Shown here one piece after another: positions 12,607 through 23,454 of a DNA stretch of 64,000 nt. Positions within the stretch are counted from its first letter, which is position 1, and each line of letters starts with the position of its first letter. The position numbers and the translations under genes were made by a program. A model generated the notes under the pieces. The model saw only the letters and a program-made list of their open reading frames with translations, did not search any database and was not told where the DNA came from. The stretch is taken from NCBI GenBank assembly GCA_020744425.1, contig JAGMUV010000003.1, positions 124,001 to 188,000 on the forward strand, read 5' to 3'. Source of the DNA: Dactylonectria macrodidyma (lineage: Eukaryota > Ascomycota > Sordariomycetes > Hypocreales > Nectriaceae).

Positions 12607-13571
12607 ATGTCGGGTTTTTTTCGCGCCCAGCAGAGTGCATTGATCACCCCTGCAGACTACCTCGTTGGTGGCTTGGTACTTCTGATCACGCTACCATACC
12701 ATCGCTTTTTCCTGTTCAACACTCTTCAGCCAGCCCTCAAGATTGATGAGTTTGCGGCACGAGACATCACGCGACACACGATCGAAAGGGAGAAGCTACA
12801 TGCCCTATTATTAGGCTGGCGAGTCCGAAAGAAAGATGAGTTGGGCTTTGTTTCTATTGCAGTTAGTTATTTTTATCAGGAAACCACCATTACGAAGCAG
12901 AAGACGATACTCATTTATCGCAGGGAATCACCATCACGGCCATTGTCACTGCATCGTTCTCGTGGTCCAACGTCCAGGATGCATACTGGGTAGCTTCGGG
13001 CTTCTGGTACGCAACTCTCATGACTTCTGTGTGCGGTATCCTCATTGCCGCGCAGCAGATGTCGCTGCTAGCCCTCATCGGAGAGTTACCTGCAGATCCA
13101 CACTCTACCTCGAAGAAGCAAATTGAACGCCAGCTCAGCCAACTACTCACACGAGGCTCAGCGAGGCGACGGGCAGCTTCGGACTCTGAGGATACAACAA
13201 CGGGACAGACACCTGAGTGGCAGTTCAGCTGGAGACTGATATTCACCTGGCAGTGCCCGATGATGTTCATAGGATATTCCACCTTGTTCTACTTCATAGG
13301 TCTGACAGTTGTCGTCTGTTCACCTTTGATAGACGGAAAGCCCTGGGGTCCGGAAATTTGGGCGAGTTTCACTGCGTCAAGTTGCAAGAGATGAGACTAA
13401 CTATCATTTCAGGTGGCGATGACATATCTGACAGCCTCGGGGGTCTCATGGGGACTCTTTGCATACTGCTCCCTGGGAGGGTATCAAGCTATCTCTCTGA
13501 GCGATGAAGATGATTGTGAAACAGTTGAAACTGTCGAGATGGTCGTGATAAGAGCCCCTCATGCAGAGTAG
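12607..13571 (+). CDS. Hypothetical integral membrane protein, four-helix type
   Basis: Not a family I can name, but a recognisable kind of fungal-only membrane protein. Exon 1 is 12607-12861 with a hydrophobic segment near residues 15-35. A 62-nt phase-0 intron (12862-12923) follows. Exon 2 has a second helix (ITAIVTASFSW into SGFWYATLMTSVCGILIAA), a cytoplasmic charged Ser/Arg loop, and a third helix (PMMFIGYSTLFYFIGLTVVV). A last exon continues as ASGVSWGLFAYCSLGGY and ends in an acidic tail at 13571. The second intron begins near 13367 (AGTTTC) or a little earlier and its acceptor is either 13412/13413 or after CTGACAG at about 13436; I could not decide. Around 260 residues. Confidence 0.7.
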
Positions 13572-15129
13572 GCTGGAACAAGTTACGTTTCATCGTGCTA
13601 CTTCTCTACCTAGGCTTGTGGTGGGCTTGTTTGAGCCACCGCTTCTTATCCGTCATTTGAATTAAGCAAAGGCAGTTTGTCAACTTCTTGATGGTATTGT
13701 CTGTCACCTACAGTCATGCATATCGAGATGGGCTTGAAAAATTGTGTCCATGGTGCACCAATATAACGAGAGCCTCATCTTGAGCGCACTTAGATTTGTC
13801 AGACGGACCGATAGAAAAGCTAGCTGTGCATAGGTCCGGATCTATATAGAGTTTTCCTTTGAACCTAGAAAGAGACTTCAAACCTAGTCCACCCTCAACA
13901 ACCTAGACAGACGGCTTGTGACGGCTTCATCGGTTCAAGGGTGTCCAAATCAACCGGATCCCAAGGGATAAGTAGCTGGCTTTCTTCCCCCCTAGACAGA
14001 GGAAAAAGACAAGATCTTCCATCGTCGCCAAGCTGCCTCAACTATTCCATCCTGCCTGATACTGCCCTTCGCCTTCAATGGGTAGAGCGATGTCGCGATA
14101 TTGATGGGCGCCGCGTGAAATGGAGTGATGAGTGTACTGTGGAACGAGGAGCTGGCGCGAGGCTGATCTGGACCTTCTTACGGCCTTCTGAGTAAATAAT
14201 AGCTCGATTCATGCAGGGTGAAGTGGACTCATGGTAGACACGGCGGGCTTACCGTAACTCGCAGAGAGTTACACCCGGCTCCACATGTCAGCAACTTGCA
14301 TTAGAACCTGGAAATTCCTACTAGCATTGTTCTATCTAAGCTTGCTCTATAAGCTGATGTATGTGCCAAAGGGCCAATCGGTTTTCTATGGAGGATCTAG
14401 ACCAGTTGAGGAGGTACATAAAGTCTGAGCTTAAGTCCTCTACCATTGATATCGTGTTCTTATGTGATCGTTGACTTTTGGTGCTTCTAGCTGGTCGCGG
14501 CAGCGCATCAACCCGAGGGCGAAAGGGGGCTCCGCGATCATTTGACCCTCTCGGTCGCTCAGCCTCTGAACTGCAAGAAGTCTCGTGCTGGCTGCGACAA
14601 TTAGACAAGCAAACATCCGAGGTCTAGCCCTCAGGTTTCCTTTCTGGTGCGCTCCCGGCCATTACCGCTTCAACTTGCGGCTCCGGGACAACCCGGAACA
14701 GTGTCAAAACAGACAGAATCTCCAGCCAGACATTTTGTAAGTTGATATGTTGTGAGTGTCGCGATGCAGTTGTCGAGTGCGAGTGTCTAACCGTGATGCA
14801 TCCCTTTCTGTGACGCTTCAAGAGGAAGCCTGATGAACAAGCAACGGCCCTCTTAATCGTCAACGCTTATGGTTGCGCTATATGTCAAGGGGTGGGCCGC
14901 TGTCAGCAGGTTGCATGATTAGCGTGCGGGGATCGATCGATTCCATGATTCGAGCAGGTTTACCTACTGCCGCAGCTTACGAATGAAAGGGACAAGAAAG
15001 TATTTAAACAGGCCACGAAGAAGGAAAATCGGAAGCTTTTCAGTTACAACAAACCGTAAACAGTCCCAGCTCTACAGAATCTGCGAGGAAATTCTGCTTC
15101 TTTCGAGTCCACCAAGAACGTCCACTATC
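13572..15129. other. Intergenic region carrying a transposase relic
   Basis: Apart from the Tc1/mariner fragment listed separately (about 14050-14200), no coding exon is supported. The last 150 bp contain TATTTAAACA near 15000 and a pyrimidine-rich leader for the reductase gene. Confidence 0.5.
14050..14198 (+). pseudogene. Relic of a Tc1/mariner-type transposase
   Basis: A short open stretch reads LRLQWVERCRDIDGRRVKWS followed by DECTVERGAGARLIWTF. This is the first-catalytic-aspartate region of Tc1/mariner transposases (family pattern: W...RxWxxxDWxxVxWSDExSxE). The frame closes at the TAA at 14193-14195. Downstream codons still read IIARFMQGEVDSW before another stop, as expected for a decayed copy. 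No upstream helix-turn-helix part and no terminal repeats are recognisable. Only the fragment is supported. Confidence 0.65.
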
Positions 15130-16430
15130 ATGACCCTATTCCAACCCCCTCCCAAGCCCACCAACCCCCTGGCCTACCACCGCATACTCTCGCCAAACGC
15201 CGCCGTAAAGGTATCCCCAATATGCCTCGGCGGCATTAGTATCGGCAACTCCTGGAGCGAGTACACCGGCAAGAACGACGACCCCTTTGAGCTCCTGGAC
15301 GCCTTCTACGGTCTCGGCGGCAACTTCATCGACACCTCTAACGTCTATAATTCGGAGGACTCCGAGAAGCTCATCGGCCAGTGGATGGAGGAGCGGGGCG
15401 TCCGGGACCAGATGGTGATCGCCACAAAGTACTCTTCGGGATACCGGGCTTACAACCGCGAGAAGGAGCCGCTGCAGAGCAACTTTGCGGGCAACTCGGC
15501 CAAGAGCATGCACATCTCTGTCAGGGATAGCCTGAAGAAACTGCGGACTGATTACATTGATATCTTGTATGTGCACTGGTGGGACTTTGCGACTTCGGTG
15601 GAGGAGGTCATGAGGGGGCTGCATACGCATGTCATGGCTAAGAAGGTGCTGTACCTGGGGATTTCTGACACGCCAGCTTGGGTTGTGGTCAAGGCGAATG
15701 CGTGTAAGTTTCCTTGGCTTTTGGGTCTGTGGAAGTGGTGCTCATGATAGTCAGACGCACGGCAGCACGGCCTCACGCCTTTCTCGGTATATCAAGGTCG
15801 GTGGAGCTGCTCATACCGCGATATGGAGGGTGAGATCATCCCCATGTGCGAAGACCAAGGGATGGCCATTGTTCCCTGGAGGGCACTAGGGGGAGACCAG
15901 CTGCTGTCAGCTGCGCAGAGGCAGGAGAGGGAGAGCAACCCGGATGCCTACAAAGACGGACCTGAGCCCATGGTCACCCTGTCCGACACCTTAGAGAACA
16001 TGGCCAAGGAAAAGGGAACAACCCTGCAAGCCATCGTAAGTTCTGGTGCACGCCCTAGACCAGACTGAGGCTAATCGAGTAGGCCGTCGCCTACCTCTTC
16101 CACCAGTCCACCTACGTCTTTCCCATCGTGGGAGTCAACACGGTCGCTCACATCAAGGCCCTGCCCGATGCCGTGCGGGTCAAGCTGACAAGGGAGGACA
16201 TTGACGCCATCCACGAGGCTTCCCCCTATGATCCCGGTTTTCCAATGAGCTTCCTGTTTTCATACGGGAAGCATCGCAAGTACGACCTTTCTCTGACGGC
16301 TGCGGATACTGAGTCGTACAACATGTGGGCTTGGTTCGACGCTCCGCCAAAGCCTTTGGTAAGACGTCGTAACTGATGCGGGGACCATATAGCTAACGAG
16401 TTTCAGCCTTACCGGCCAAGCGAGATCTAG
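15130..16430 (+). CDS. Aldo/keto reductase, aryl-alcohol dehydrogenase (AAD/NorB/StcV) type
   Basis: Cytosolic NADP(H)-dependent reductase of aromatic aldehydes/ketones by family. Four exons: 15130-15703, 15755-16035, 16083-16358, 16407-16430, with introns of 51, 47 and 48 nt; all junctions restore family sequence. The product is 384 residues, normal for AADs. Visible marks: SPICLGGISIGNSW at the start, GGNFIDTSNVYNSEDSE (catalytic Asp and Tyr), IATKYSSGYR (catalytic Lys), YIDILYVHWWD (catalytic His region), FSVYQGRWSCSYRDME, IVPWRALGGD and the late FPIVGVNTVAHI cofactor site. An in-frame 49-codon extension upstream (from 14983) is translated leader, so ATG 15130 is preferred. Similar enzymes act in aflatoxin/sterigmatocystin pathways, but no polyketide synthase is nearby. 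Confidence 0.93.
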
Positions 16431-16598
16431 ACTTTGGTTTCCTCGTTAATTCGAATTTCCTAGAGTTGATATTCTATGTATCAGCGTCGCTCACAGTGGG
16501 GGACTTGGCACAAAGGAGGAGCGGTTACATGTCCGCCTCCTCTATACGACTCTTCCTGGTCTTAGGGGAAGAGATCACGGGCCCGCTCTACCCGTAGC

Positions 16599-16618
16599 GC
16601 GACTTCCAGGGAATTCGC
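16599..16618. repeat. Imperfect palindrome, copy 1
   Basis: GCGACTTCC, a 2-base centre, then GGAATTCGC: two 9-base arms with one mismatch. Flanks (GTAGC before, TCCGGG after) resemble those of the second copy 137 bp away, so the two are a diverged direct repeat with an internal hairpin. Confidence 0.5.
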
Positions 16619-16735
16619 TCCGGGATGTATGAGGCAAAATAGAGCAGCGGGCTAGATTGTACTGTTACTCGGGGATCCAACGGCCAGGACCAGGCCAGAC
16701 CAAAGGAGAAACCACGAATCTGCTCTTCCTGCAGC

Positions 16736-16755
16736 GCGACTTCCTGGGAAGTCGC
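16736..16755. repeat. Palindrome, copy 2 (9-bp perfect arms)
   Basis: GCGACTTCC then TG then GGAAGTCGC: a perfect 9-bp inverted repeat. It is preceded by GCAGC and followed by ACCGGG, as in copy 1. Could be a transposon-end remnant or a protein-binding site; no function shown. Confidence 0.5.
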
Positions 16756-17249
16756 ACCGGGTGACAGTGACAAGAGGGGTTGGGGGGTGGCTTGTGATGT
16801 TGGTCTGTCTAGCCACGAATGTCTTCAGATGCAGGCCATAATGCCACGACCTAAAGGATGGTGGGATGAGGGACTTAGGTAGAAAGATCATGCCGTCCTC
16901 CGAGTTGGAGGTGACTCCTTATTCTTCTCTTTCTCATCTTTGTCTTCCCTGCTTACCTCTGAATCTCAATAATTTGCCCTCGACACCTCCTGTTGCTAGA
17001 ATGTCTCAAACCAGTGCTGCAGATCCGTCACGTTCCCTGATCTGCATCGACGCTTATGAAAGGTACCCCAGGTGACCATAAGTGAGTTGGTCTAGGTTCC
17101 GCGCAGTTTAACCAGCCGAATGGGTGCCGGCTAGCCACGCGTAATGTAGAGCTAATGGGCTCGATTCCTCGTGGTTGACGATAATCGTCCTTGTGTAATG
17201 CTAACAGCACGTGACTCTGAATTTCGCTCAGGTTGATGTCAGGATTACT

Positions 17250-17369
17250 GTTCTCCTGGCGTCCGGTCCCGAACGATCGGTCGGCCTGCACCTTGTCCAC
17301 TACCTCTAAGCAGGAGCTGAACAGGCCCGTAAGCACAATCACTCCCATGGCAAAGCTAATAGGTTCCAT
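17250..17369 (-). pseudogene. N-terminal fragment of a HeLo-domain (prion-inhibition/propagation) protein
   Basis: From ATG 17369 the minus strand reads MEPISFAMGVIVLTGLFSSC then LEVVDKVQADRSFGT. This is the first-helix signature of fungal HeLo domains, the cell-death-inducing, membrane-inserting domain found in HET-S-like proteins. After about 40 residues the similarity stops: the expected QFExDKLRFxxWG segment is not found in any frame in the next kilobase. A splice at GTAATC near 17249 is possible but no continuing exon was identified. Best read as a relic or truncated start. Confidence 0.55.
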
Positions 17370-18229
17370 GGTGGTGCGATCGATGGATGCGATGGGTTTG
17401 ATGGGTTTGAGATGAGGTGGAAGGGGGTCGCGCTCGAATGATACGCCAAAACAAGGCCTGCGAGCTATCGATGCATCCTCTTCAGGCTGAATAGAGAAGC
17501 CTTCGAACCTTTACATGATGCCGAGGAGAAGCGTGCTTCAAGTGTCCTATCGAGACTTCCCTCCAGCCCGAGGGCAGCGACTATGCGTTCAACGCCGGCA
17601 CCGTCTGAGGACGAGGTGGAGAAGGGGAACGGGCATGGGCCTCGGTCATCTGCCTTGACTGAATTGCACTTCAAGACATCAAATCCGAAGCTCTTGAATG
17701 CCTGCGTCTTGGCTGATCTGAAGCTGCATGTTATCTGCATGTCCACGGTCCGCTTCTCAAGCTCGCGTTGGCACAACATCGCTATGTCAAGAAGGAACTA
17801 GTCACCTTGGTGAGCTTCTCCTGGCACTCAGAACTGTTTCCCTGAGAGTTCCCAGCGGACACCACGTGGAGGTGGGAGCTCGTCGTCCGCCTCCAAGGAC
17901 ACATTTAGACGATGGCAAGAAGTAGATGAAAAAACTGGCTTCTGTTGGAAGTAGTGCTATCGGGGCAAGCATAGCTGAGCTTATATAATTATGAGCGGCC
18001 TTTATGGAATCGTTTGGTAGGAGCACCTTATTTCTATACAACTAAAGGATAAGGCTATCTAATAACATAATGTAGAGCAGAGCAGATAGAAGTGGGTGTG
18101 GGCTTGGGTAAGAAGTTGATGAACTTAACAAGTTGGCTAGGCGATAGGGCCAGCTCTTCTTCCTCAATTTCCATCCCTCGAAATGCGTGCCAAAGCACGC
18201 TCACCCTCTAGGAATGATTGTTCTATAGT

Positions 18230-18460
18230 TTACTCGATCTTATGTAGATTACTTAAAATGTGATAGCTTGTTAAGAAGAACTCCACTCTGAGATTACTGG
18301 AGCTTTAGGCATTATGGTCTATGTAAATAGGAGCAATTATCTTGGGCTTAAGTTTTAAGTTTATTAGTTAATAAAATTTAATAATAATATAATCTAGAAA
18401 TAAAGTCTTATCTCTCTAGCTAATTAGGAGGTCTCTTACCATCTAACTGTTAAAGCTGTT
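18230..18460. other. AT-rich, TpA-rich tract
   Basis: Strongly AT-rich DNA with many TA dinucleotides (TTAGTTAATAAAATTTAATA and similar runs), unlike the flanking genes. This composition is typical of repeats mutated by RIP in ascomycetes, but no element can be recognised inside it. Confidence 0.4.
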
Positions 18461-18667
18461 GATGTTAATAATGTCTCCTGCCTCTAGGAAATCCTTAAAA
18501 AATTCCTCCCCCTTCCTCTAGCCCCTATCTAGGATGTTGAACCCTAGTACATTACAAATTGACCCCCTAGTCCACTCTCACTCGCATCATTAGTACCGGT
18601 TGAGGAAACCATATGAAACGACGCCTTGCGATTTAGGGCCTTTCTTTACAGTGATTTACTCCAGTCG

Positions 18668-19957
18668 TCAATGTAAGACATTACTATAATAGAACAGAGT
18701 ATGGTTAGTCCAGTGTATGTGAAAAGGAGCGAGGTAGGAACATAGTCCTATGTAGAAGGGCGTGAAAGATTGGAGTATGCTGCATACATTACCAATAGAT
18801 TGCAACCAGTCATGGGTGTGCTCAAACACGACAGCGGCTCTATAGTGTAGATTGACATCGTGACCAAGGTTGGCAGGAATGAAGTACGAAAAATTCGAAG
18901 CCCGAGGGAAAAGCTCCGTGGCCCTGGCAGGAAGTGTCGTTGGGCCTTGTCCACACGCGCCGCCTCCTGTGGAGTTATCGAAGCAGAAAACGGTGTCCTG
19001 TTCGCCAGTGACAACAAGCACTGGTCGCGTGAACTTCCTAGCCACAACAGGGCTCATTGTTAACAGCTCGCCAACTGTGAACGTTGTCATTTGAGCCCAA
19101 TCAACATCCAGGACACTCTTGTCATAAGTCCCTGCCACTCCATATAGCGCCTGGCCTCTACCAGACTTGGATGAGGTTACCAGATAGCCGTTGGCTAAAC
19201 CAGAAAGTGCGGCGTATTGGGGTGAACTGGTCGGTAGAGAAAGAGCCGCAAACCTGGCCGCTGGGATTGGCTGCATTAGAGCGGCTCCCCCTAGTTCGAT
19301 CTCCCTCCCATAGCCAGTCAGAACCAGCGAGTCTATAGTCTTTGGGAACGAGGCCGCCACATAATTTCCGATTATAGAGCCCAGAGAATGGCCGACAAAG
19401 TGGACTTTGCGGAAGCAGCGACCGCCGATTTTGCCAGTCCTCAATTTCTTAGCAATCTTGTCGAAGATGGCGGCTTGGAGAGGAACTTGAACGACATTCA
19501 AAGGATCAGGGTGCGATGAGCTCCCCATCCCCAGTCTGTCGATGGACAAAGTGGCGTAGCCACGGCGAGAAGCGTAGGAAGTCCATGAGTATAGTACGCT
19601 GTCTTGGCCCAAAGTGTCCAATGCGGACCAGTACGTCCTGTCGTAGGATAGACCAGAGACGAGGATCTGAACTTCTTCGTTCTGGGGAAAGATGCGGACC
19701 TCCGGTTCACAAAACCTGACGGTAAGATTGTAGTCCCCTGAAACGTCGACAGAAGTGAGCTTCTTGGTAGAGAGCAAGGCGAGGCGATTAAACACCGAGG
19801 TGGCATCAGTCAAATTCGGCAAATTCGGAACTTTGACGTTGGAAGCCTTGGCGGATATTTCGATGGAGAAGTCCGAGCATTTTAGTCCTGTGGCAATTGC
19901 GGAGCCGAAAGATAGGAAAAGCAATAAAGCCGTGAAGCTCCTCAAGAATGGCTGCAT
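18668..19957 (-). CDS. Secreted alpha/beta-fold hydrolase
   Basis: Extracellular serine hydrolase of unknown substrate. Single frame of 429 residues from ATG 19957. Residues 1-22 are a signal peptide (RSFTALLLFLSFGSAIATG). The oxyanion segment is VQILVSGLSYDRTYW. A nucleophile elbow GHSLGS sits near residue 190. The acid is the Asp in VVTGEQDTVFC, and the catalytic His is in NLGHDVNLH. SIDRLGMGSSSHPDP is the usual GxGxS loop after strand 4. Relatives end soon after the segment FEHTHDWLQS. Here the frame runs on about 40 more residues (PFYIGLCSYLAPFHIHW...), so either the tail is an extension or a small intron at the GTAATG near 18790 ends the real protein earlier. Confidence 0.88.
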   Translation of the reverse strand: MQPFLRSFTALLLFLSFGSAIATGLKCSDFSIEISAKASNVKVPNLPNLTDATSVFNRLALLSTKKLTSVDVSGDYNLTVRFCEPEVRIFPQNEEVQILVSGLSYDRTYWSALDTLGQDSVLYSWTSYASRRGYATLSIDRLGMGSSSHPDPLNVVQVPLQAAIFDKIAKKLRTGKIGGRCFRKVHFVGHSLGSIIGNYVAASFPKTIDSLVLTGYGREIELGGAALMQPIPAARFAALSLPTSSPQYAALSGLANGYLVTSSKSGRGQALYGVAGTYDKSVLDVDWAQMTTFTVGELLTMSPVVARKFTRPVLVVTGEQDTVFCFDNSTGGGACGQGPTTLPARATELFPRASNFSYFIPANLGHDVNLHYRAAVVFEHTHDWLQSIGNVCSILQSFTPFYIGLCSYLAPFHIHWTNHTLFYYSNVLH

Positions 19958-21289
19958 CTTGTCAATGAACTCCGATGTAATAGAAGAAAGAAGATGGAGT
20001 GGAATTGTGTTTGTTCAGTATGTACAAGGGCAAAGGGGTGTGACAAGACTCTTAAATAATATTTGCTACCCTCGATACGAAGGGGCTTGACTCGATAATT
20101 GCTTCTCGACAGCTTAAATTTAACGCCCTAAGAACCAGTCTTACTATTTTACTATTTAGGAACTAAACTTGTGTATAAGAACTCGTGAAAGTTTCTCCCA
20201 ACGGAATGCTAACCTCATCGGAATTATTAGCTCTCTCAAGTAAAAAGAAATCTACGTCGTATCAAGCCAACAGTTTTCAGACCCCTATCCGGTACTCTTT
20301 TTGACCTAAGTGGCGAAGCTCTCTTGGCCCATTACAGAGTAAGGGTGTGGATACTTTCCCCTACTACTTCATATCGCGCTTCGCTTTCGCTTTTGCTTTT
20401 GTATATGAATATTTGAAAGGGGGGTCGTAGAGAGAATACGAACTGTTTTAGACCACCACCATCGAAAGAGTCTTGGCTGCTGTGTCCCCTGTCGGGGTGC
20501 GACCGGAAGCTACTAACTTTTCGTCACCTTACAGCGACCATTAATGCTATCTCAGTTAGCGGCCGGACTAACAGGGAACCGCCTGACCGAGCGCTAACAC
20601 CTTATAAATTAGTAGCCAAACTCTGGTCCCGACTTTCCCACGAGCAAACAATCCTTGCCTGTCTACCGTTGTAAGGCTCTATCCTTACTAAGGCTAGCCT
20701 TCCGGCAGGCTCACCATGATGACGTAAAATTGCGACTCAGGAGCCATGAAAGTACCACCGCTAGAATGGAAGAACTGCCGACACGGGGCACCGAGATCAT
20801 TATCAACTCCGCAAAGTTAGGCATGACATAACTGGCATATTGGGATCCCTTGCAGCAGTTGCGACATAGCGTAGGACGAGCAGCGTCAGAAGGAAGGAAG
20901 AACCGTAGCAAAGTAATCATCAAAGGCACTTCTAGATATGCTCCATGAACCGCTGGGTCTAAAAGCTTGGCATTTCCAGTTCAAGACCCGATATTCTCTT
21001 GCTCAAAGCACGGTATCCGTACTTCTACTGGATATACCCCAGTCTCAAACCAAAAAGCTAAGTTGGTGGTCCGGAACGCTAGCCGGATGTAGACACACTG
21101 AGTTAGCGATGGGATGTCATGCGGATAGCAAGTGCTGCTTTTTAATTCTCGGCATCATAGGTTACAAGTGCAGTAAGGGCTTCATACTAAATGAGTGGTC
21201 AGCCTCCTAACCGTTCTCCGTGATGCGCCAACCATTATCTGCACCCATTTCGAAATCAAAATTGATCTGCGAAATCCCGCCTCCCTCCG
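19958..21289. other. Intergenic region
   Basis: No intact gene seen. Contains a short CGCTTT-type simple repeat near 20376-20402 and several short open frames without family resemblance. It serves as promoter region for two divergent genes. Confidence 0.45.
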
Positions 21290-22835
21290 ATGGTGAATCG
21301 AGGCCAGCCGTCTAAGGATTGTTTCCCTTGCCGGTCACGGAAACTTCGGGTACGCTCCGCGCCTTCACTCCCTCGTCTTCCCTCCTTCGTCTTCCCTCCT
21401 TCGTCTTCCTTCCCTCGTCTTCCCTCCCTCGTCTTCCCTCCCTCCTCCGAGGTCGCGAAGGCTCAGCTCAGTGGCTGACGGGGCGTTTGCCCAGTGCGAT
21501 CTGCAGCCAGATGGGTGTGGCCAGTGCTTGAGAGCTAGGCTTCGATGTCATGGGTATCGGAACACCCTTGACCTCGTGTTCCGTGACGAGACCCGCTCCA
21601 CGGAACAGAAAGTGATGGCGCGGCAGGCCTGGAGTTTAGCATCCCCGCCCTCCGCTCTAGAGCTTGGCTGGGATATTCGGGCCCGATACGCCTTCTTCTC
21701 CATCTACGTTTTCGGCTTCTCGCGCAGCCTCGCTGCTGTTGTTCCATTTTACAACAGGGCACCCTTCATTGGCCATCTTGCTGCGAGCGTCGAAGCAACC
21801 AGTCTGGCTTTTTTTGCCACCTACCTCAACAAGCCAGATTTGATGCTTCTAGCAAATAGAAGCTATGTGATTGCTATCCAGTGCCTCTCTCGCTCCCTGA
21901 ACGGACTGGAAAGCAATGGTCTTGAAGAGGCCCTCCAGTCTATTTTACTTCTTGACACATACGAAAAGATTGTTGACCGCAATCCCCGGTGCTCCTCTTC
22001 GTGGATGAGCCACGCAAAAGGTGGAGTATCCCTGCTCGAATCCAATGGGAGCCAGGTCATCGTAAGCCTCGCTAGCCGCCAGCTCAGCGCTCGCCTCGTC
22101 AGTGCTCTGATTGTTGGTTGCGGTGCAGCAGCCGTCCGGGTCCCAGATACTTTAACGAGGTTGCAAATCCGCCTGGATCCTTTTGATTGTAGTGTCAAAT
22201 GGAAGTTTATGGGTATCCTAGCGTCCATTGTCGACCTACAGGCCGACCTTCACAACGCAGCAGGCCACTACGGAACGGATCATGCCAAGAGAGCATGGCA
22301 ACTGGACCTGCAACTCACGAGCTTGCACCTGGGGCTGCCGCCGTCTTGGAGGCCTCGGCATCTATCCCCTGTCGGAGATGATCCCCTTATCTTTGGCTCT
22401 TACTACGATGAATTCACGGATCACTACGTCGCCCAAATTTCGAACGGCATCAATGCTATGCACCTAGTCCTCAGCAGGATCATGTCTAGCCATTCGCCGA
22501 GCAATGCATCCAGCTCTAACATCAACGACATTACTCGTCAGATTTGCGCCGCCGTACCTCACTTAATCTTACCAGGGGCACAGCAGAGTAACACTATCCC
22601 GTTCTCGCCGAGACAGAGACTTCAGTGCTGCACTTTACTGGCTCCACTCTACCTCACTAGCCAAGTTTCTGGGGATGCTCTTATGAAAACTTGGATACTG
22701 CGTTGCTTGAACTACATGTCAGAGATTGGTGGCTTAAAGATAGCTCAGGACGTGGCGAATGTGATGAGAAACAACCCGGATTTAGACTACTGGTCCATAA
22801 TTGCTATGGTTGGCAGCTACGCATTTGCAACATAG
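21290..22835 (+). CDS. Zn2Cys6 fungal transcription factor with a minisatellite-bearing first intron
   Basis: Exon 1 (21290-21349) encodes MVNRGQPSKDCFPCRSRKLR and exon 2 (21495-22835) begins CDLQPDGCGQCLRARLRC. The joined zinc cluster has the exact C-x2-C-x6-C-x6-C-x2-C-x6-C spacing, which fixes the intron (21350-21494, phase 0, GTACGC donor, CCCAG acceptor). The product is 466 residues with a helical fungal-specific region (LDTYEKIVDRNPRCSSSWMS, SLASRQLSARLVSALIVGCG) of the kind found in short regulators with this start. The intron is 145 nt, long for this region, because it contains five 14-bp pyrimidine repeats. It precedes a decayed kelch gene, which may once have been its target. Confidence 0.87.
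21377..21446 (+). repeat. 14-bp pyrimidine minisatellite, five units, inside an intron
   Basis: Five contiguous 14-base units (consensus CTTCCCTCCTTCGT, varying at a few positions) lie wholly inside the first intron of the transcription-factor gene. A unit of 14 would break the frame if exonic, which supports its intronic position. Pure C/T except the G in CGT. Confidence 0.85.
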
Positions 22836-23454
22836 TTGTTGTCAATCAGAAACTCCGCTTTTGTTCCCCTTGTTCATATTCGGGGATTTTCTACGGCTTG
22901 TGTGTCATATCGTTATATTAGGGCCTTACTTCAAGTGAATATTGGTTGGAAATTACGTTCCGTGAGTCCGAGAATGGACCCCGTCCATGAAGACGTAGTG
23001 TAACGTAGACTGGGAGCGGAGACAATATCGGTGAATCTATTAAAACTCGAAGGTCTGTCGGATTTCGTGAGTTTGCCCATAGGGAAGTCTAATTGAATTT
23101 TATCGCATAAAAATATGAATATGAGATCCACTTTGACTATCGGCTTTTGAACCTTATAATGCCGATTACGTTGTCTTGATTACAAACTTACGACTATTTT
23201 TGTCATAAACTGGCATGATCCTAGGTCGGCAGATCCTATGAAGAGAGAGCTTATGTTAGTCGAGGACTAAGAAAAATCCGACGACCCGGAGCTCACTTGG
23301 AGACATGCTCAGAAACACCTCACCGAAGGGATTCTGAAAAAGTGCATAAATATTAGACGAAACCACTCGACAATGTTGACTCTTAAACCATCATCCACAT
23401 TCGTTCTGCAACGATCAGATCTATCATCCCCTTTTAGACCATCATATCCCCAAA
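22836..23454. other. Intergenic region
   Basis: No gene recognised; AT-rich in parts. CT-rich sequence just before 23455 suggests an old promoter/leader for the kelch pseudogene. Confidence 0.45.

Larger units (their letters stand above)
16431..18667. other. Gene-poor stretch with relics and an AT-rich tract
   Basis: About 2.2 kb without an intact gene. It holds a palindrome pair (16599-16618 and 16736-16755), a HeLo-domain N-terminal fragment on the minus strand (17250-17369), and an AT- and TpA-rich tract (about 18230-18450). Open frames at 17465-17800 on both strands have no family resemblance. Confidence 0.5.

Noticed and set aside
17090..17180. tRNA-like segment (GGGCTCGATTCC)
   Set aside because: Resembles a T-arm only loosely; no acceptor stem or anticodon arm can be folded on either strand.
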